7,590 nucleotides of DNA from VGKP01 sp964647695 (GTDB lineage Archaea; Nanobdellota; Nanobdellia; Pacearchaeales; GW2011-AR1). The notes below the pieces were generated by a model. That model did not search any database and was not told the DNA's origin. It saw nothing but the letters and a program-made list of their open reading frames with translations. Location: NCBI GenBank assembly GCA_964647695.1, contig CAZYIS010000016.1, forward strand, positions 1 to 7,590, given 5' to 3'. Positions within the stretch are counted from its first letter, which is position 1; each line of letters begins with the position of its first letter. This document shows, piece by piece, positions 6,336-7,590 of this stretch. Both the position numbers and the translations under genes were made by a program.

Positions 6336-6902
6336 TTATACCCCATTATCTGCATTTTTAATCTTTTCCCAAATTTCCCTGACTTCATTTCTAGACTTTT
6401 CCAGATCCGAATTGTCAATTTTAAAGTCACTTAGCTCCATACATCTGCTTATCTGCTGTCCCAGAGGATTTTCTTTATCAAAAAAGTCTCTTTCGTCTAC
6501 CTTTAGAAAATCTTCCCAGGTTTTAGGATCGTGGACCTTATTTCTCTTCAAAATTCTATCAAATCTTACCTTCTGATCGGCATCCACAGCAATTAGCACA
6601 AAATCCTTAACATTTTCCTTTAAAAATTCAGCCTCTTTTCCATTTCTAAGGCTATCAAAAATATAGTTCTTTCCAGGTTCAGTTCGGTCCAACATAATCT
6701 TCATCCATGCTCCTGGACCCAAAGATTCTCTGAACTCATCACCTATATTTTGCATATTCCACCTAGTATCCTCTAATCCTCGTTTGAATAATTCATCCTT
6801 AATAATTTTAGAAGTTTCAAAATAAATAAACCCTTTTTCTCTCAAAAAAGAAGTAAGTGTCTCTTTTCCCGCAGCAATACTTCCAGTCACCCCTATGATC
6901 AT
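6336..6902 (-). CDS. P-loop nucleotide kinase-like protein (CoaE/UPF0200/dNMP kinase-like)
   Basis: This 188-residue cytosolic protein starts with a beta strand and P-loop, GVTGSIAAGKET (4-15). The residue after GK is Glu where most kinases have Ser/Thr, with Thr next. The ETSKIIKDEL region (29-38), IFDSLRNGKEAEFL (81-94), the basic lid segment RFDRILKRNKVHDPKTWEDF (113-132), and the tail FKIDNSDLEKSRNEVREIW (160-178) match the layout of dephospho-CoA kinase and related small-molecule kinases. The tail resembles the 'D-x-x-IDNS...LE' end of CoaE. Archaea generally use an unrelated enzyme (DUF359 type) for dephospho-CoA, and many archaeal COG0237-like proteins have unknown substrates, so I do not assign coaE. 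A TATA box 26 bp upstream of the ATG suggests a leaderless mRNA, shared with ychF. Confidence 0.8.
   Translation of the reverse strand: MIIGVTGSIAAGKETLTSFLREKGFIYFETSKIIKDELFKRGLEDTRWNMQNIGDEFRESLGPGAWMKIMLDRTEPGKNYIFDSLRNGKEAEFLKENVKDFVLIAVDADQKVRFDRILKRNKVHDPKTWEDFLKVDERDFFDKENPLGQQISRCMELSDFKIDNSDLEKSRNEVREIWEKIKNADNGV
6340..6344 (-). promoter_or_regulatory. Weak Shine-Dalgarno of ychF
   Basis: GGGGT on the minus strand sits 6 nt before the ychF ATG at 6333, inside the last codons of the upstream gene. It has the same spacing as the GAGGT of the surface-protein gene and differs by one base that can still form a G-U pair. Confidence 0.45.
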
Positions 6903-6923
6903 TGGTCTTTATTTCAAAATAAC

Positions 6924-6931
6924 TATAAAAA
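6924..6931 (-). promoter_or_regulatory. TATA box of the kinase-ychF pair
   Basis: TTTTTATA on the minus strand is centred about 26 bp before the ATG at 6902, which points to a leaderless transcript. No Shine-Dalgarno is seen between the box and the ATG. Confidence 0.6.
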
Positions 6932-6997
6932 TATGTGTTACCATTTTTTATTACAAACTATTTTAACCATGAATCACTATAAACAATATTGAAAATG

Positions 6998-7005
6998 TTT
7001 AAATA
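6998..7005 (+). promoter_or_regulatory. TATA box of the 119-residue hypothetical gene
   Basis: TTTAAATA is centred about 27 bp before the ATG at 7028. It is identical to the tRNA gene's TATA box. The predicted start site falls on the ATG, so the mRNA is probably leaderless. With the box at 6924-6931 it makes a divergent promoter pair in a 125-bp gap. Confidence 0.7.
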
Positions 7006-7027
7006 AGAATAATAAATTACTAATATC

Positions 7028-7387
7028 ATGGTCGACGCATTAACTGAAAAAGTGAAAATTTATGCTCTAAGTAATCTATTTGTTAGGGCAGGATTAAGCA
7101 ATGTTTCCACTCGTCAACATGAATATTTTTTAGGAGAAAAGCTAAATCATGAAATCCCTCCCATTGAAGCCCATGTCGATTGGTCTTTTAAGGGCTGGCA
7201 GAGATGGTTTAACCAAAGATTTGAAACAAATAGAGCCTATATCTATGACTATGTACAAGAAAAAAGAGAAGAAATAACTGTTGAAGGTGGATTACCTCGT
7301 TTTACCGAAGCACAATTTGATCATCTAATCATAGAAGACCATTCTAATTATAAAAGAAAAGACCCTGAACCTAGTTTCGCAGCCTAA
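7028..7387 (+). CDS. Hypothetical protein, 119 residues
   Basis: I do not recognise a family. The protein looks soluble, with no signal peptide or membrane segment. It has a helical N-terminal part (residues 1-40), a Trp/Phe-rich patch DWSFKGWQRWFNQRF (51-65), a charged helix around 70-83, and a polar tail with K/E/D/H (98-119). There are no cysteines and no clear metal or nucleotide motif. Evidence that it is real is the strong TATA box at leaderless spacing, a full open frame with ordinary base use (more balanced than the intergenic DNA), and the hairpin directly after the stop. It diverges from the kinase-ychF pair and is followed by a tRNA gene that has its own promoter, so it is probably a single-gene unit. 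Confidence 0.75.
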   Translation: MVDALTEKVKIYALSNLFVRAGLSNVSTRQHEYFLGEKLNHEIPPIEAHVDWSFKGWQRWFNQRFETNRAYIYDYVQEKREEITVEGGLPRFTEAQFDHLIIEDHSNYKRKDPEPSFAA

Positions 7388-7391
7388 ACAT

Positions 7392-7410
7392 CAAAAACTT
7401 TTAGTTTTTG
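7392..7410 (+). terminator. Hairpin with T-runs after the hypothetical gene
   Basis: The inverted repeat CAAAAACT-TTT-AGTTTTTG begins 5 bp after the TAA stop. It gives a perfect 8-bp stem with a 3-nt loop and carries T-runs on both strands. A 3'-end or termination signal is the likely role. Confidence 0.55.
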
Positions 7411-7415
7411 TGGGC

Positions 7416-7439
7416 TAAAGATTCCTTAAGGAATCTTTA
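7416..7439. repeat. 24-bp perfect palindrome overlapping the tRNA promoter
   Basis: TAAAGATTCCTT (7416-7427) is followed directly by its exact reverse complement (7428-7439). The last four bases are also the first four of the tRNA gene's TATA box. It could be a second terminator hairpin for the upstream gene or a dimer-binding operator on the tRNA promoter; the sequence alone cannot decide. Confidence 0.85.
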
Positions 7440-7443
7440 AATA
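7436..7443 (+). promoter_or_regulatory. TATA box of the tRNA-Ile gene
   Basis: TTTAAATA is centred about 25-26 bp before the first base of the tRNA at 7465. This is standard archaeal spacing and calibrates the other boxes in the window. Confidence 0.75.
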
Positions 7444-7464
7444 TCCCTAAAAAGTTCTATTTTC

Positions 7465-7589
7465 GATCCCGTAGCTCAGTTGGTTAGAGCACGGCTCTTA
7501 TATGAATAGGCTTCACTAGAAGCATATTTTCTCGCTTTGAGAAAAGCTAAGAAAGGCCGGGGTCCGGAGTTCAAATCTCCGCGGGATCA
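7465..7589 (+). tRNA. tRNA-Ile (anticodon UAU), with 51-nt intron
   Basis: All four arms fold. The acceptor is GATCCCG (7465-7471) with CGGGATC (7582-7588), a perfect 7 bp. The D-stem is GCTC (7474-7477) with GAGC (7487-7490). The anticodon stem is CGGCT (7492-7496) with GGCCG (7555-7559), closed by a U-G pair. The T-arm is CGGAG/CTCCG around loop TTCAAAT (7570-7576). The discriminator is A7589 and CCA is not encoded, since T follows. After intron removal the loop is C-T-TAT-A-A with anticodon TAT at 7499-7501, and the mature RNA is 74 nt. UAU reads AUA, a codon used often in this window. Most archaea read AUA with a CAU anticodon modified to agmatidine, so UAU is unusual. Confidence 0.9.
7503..7553 (+). 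other. tRNA intron with bulge-helix-bulge splice site (37/38)
   Basis: The 4-bp central helix is CTTA (7497-7500) with TAAG (7548-7551). It is flanked by the 3-nt bulges TAT (7501-7503) and AAA (7552-7554), next to the anticodon stem as outer helix. Cutting after the second base of each bulge removes 7503-7553 exactly, leaving A37 at 7502 and A38 at 7554. The inner helix is weak: one G-C pair, then a mismatch. The intron itself folds into two hairpins, GCTTC-ACTA-GAAGC (7510-7523) and TTTTCTC-GCTTT-GAGAAAA (7527-7545). Confidence 0.85.
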
Positions 7590-7590
7590 T

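Noticed and set aside
7498..7501. Reading the anticodon as TTA (Leu) from the CTCTTA context
   Set aside because: Counting from the D-arm and anticodon stem puts T33 at 7498 and the anticodon at 7499-7501 (TAT). The short variable loop (5 nt) also excludes tRNA-Leu.

Overview
The window looks like a piece of an AT-rich archaeal genome. The evidence is a tRNA gene with a bulge-helix-bulge intron at position 37/38 and no encoded CCA, TATA boxes of the TTTAAATA/TTTATAAA type about 26 nt before starts, several apparently leaderless genes, a YchF-family GTPase of the archaeal type, and a huge Asn-rich surface protein full of N-glycosylation sequons. The style (tiny intergenic gaps, low GC, PQQ-like/beta-helix surface protein, UAU anticodon) resembles DPANN lineages such as Pacearchaeota or Woesearchaeota, but that placement is inference.

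Layout. 2-862 (+) is the 3' part of a polytopic membrane protein with an extracytoplasmic tail. 990-1631 (+) is a TVP38/VTT-domain membrane protein with its own TATA box. A 31-bp direct repeat (841-871 and 1618-1648) lies across the 3' ends of these two genes. On the minus strand, 6902 to 6336 (nucleotide kinase-like) and 6333 to 5158 (ychF) form a tight pair. The 1088-residue surface protein follows at 5101 to 1835 with its own TATA box and Shine-Dalgarno. Its stop overlaps, as ATGA, the start of a 71-codon DUF167/YggU-like gene (1838 to 1623) that is broken by one in-frame TAA. The kinase gene and a 119-residue hypothetical gene (7028-7387, +) diverge from a 125-bp promoter region. The right end holds a hairpin, a 24-bp perfect palindrome and an intron-containing tRNA-Ile(UAU).

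How the genes fit together. ychF and the kinase are housekeeping-type cytosolic genes. The surface protein reads, in order, as signal peptide, eight PQQ-like propeller blades, Ig-like domain, right-handed beta-helix, second Ig-like domain, poly-Gly linker, beta-rich stalk and C-terminal membrane anchor, with about 60 sequons. I see no defence system, CRISPR array or transposase. The points most worth following are the disrupted DUF167 gene, the 31-bp repeat that bounds the VTT gene and supplies stop codons to three genes, the sequon-coupled propeller repeats, and the UAU-anticodon tRNA with its promoter embedded in a palindrome. There is no stretch over 300 bases without a gene.
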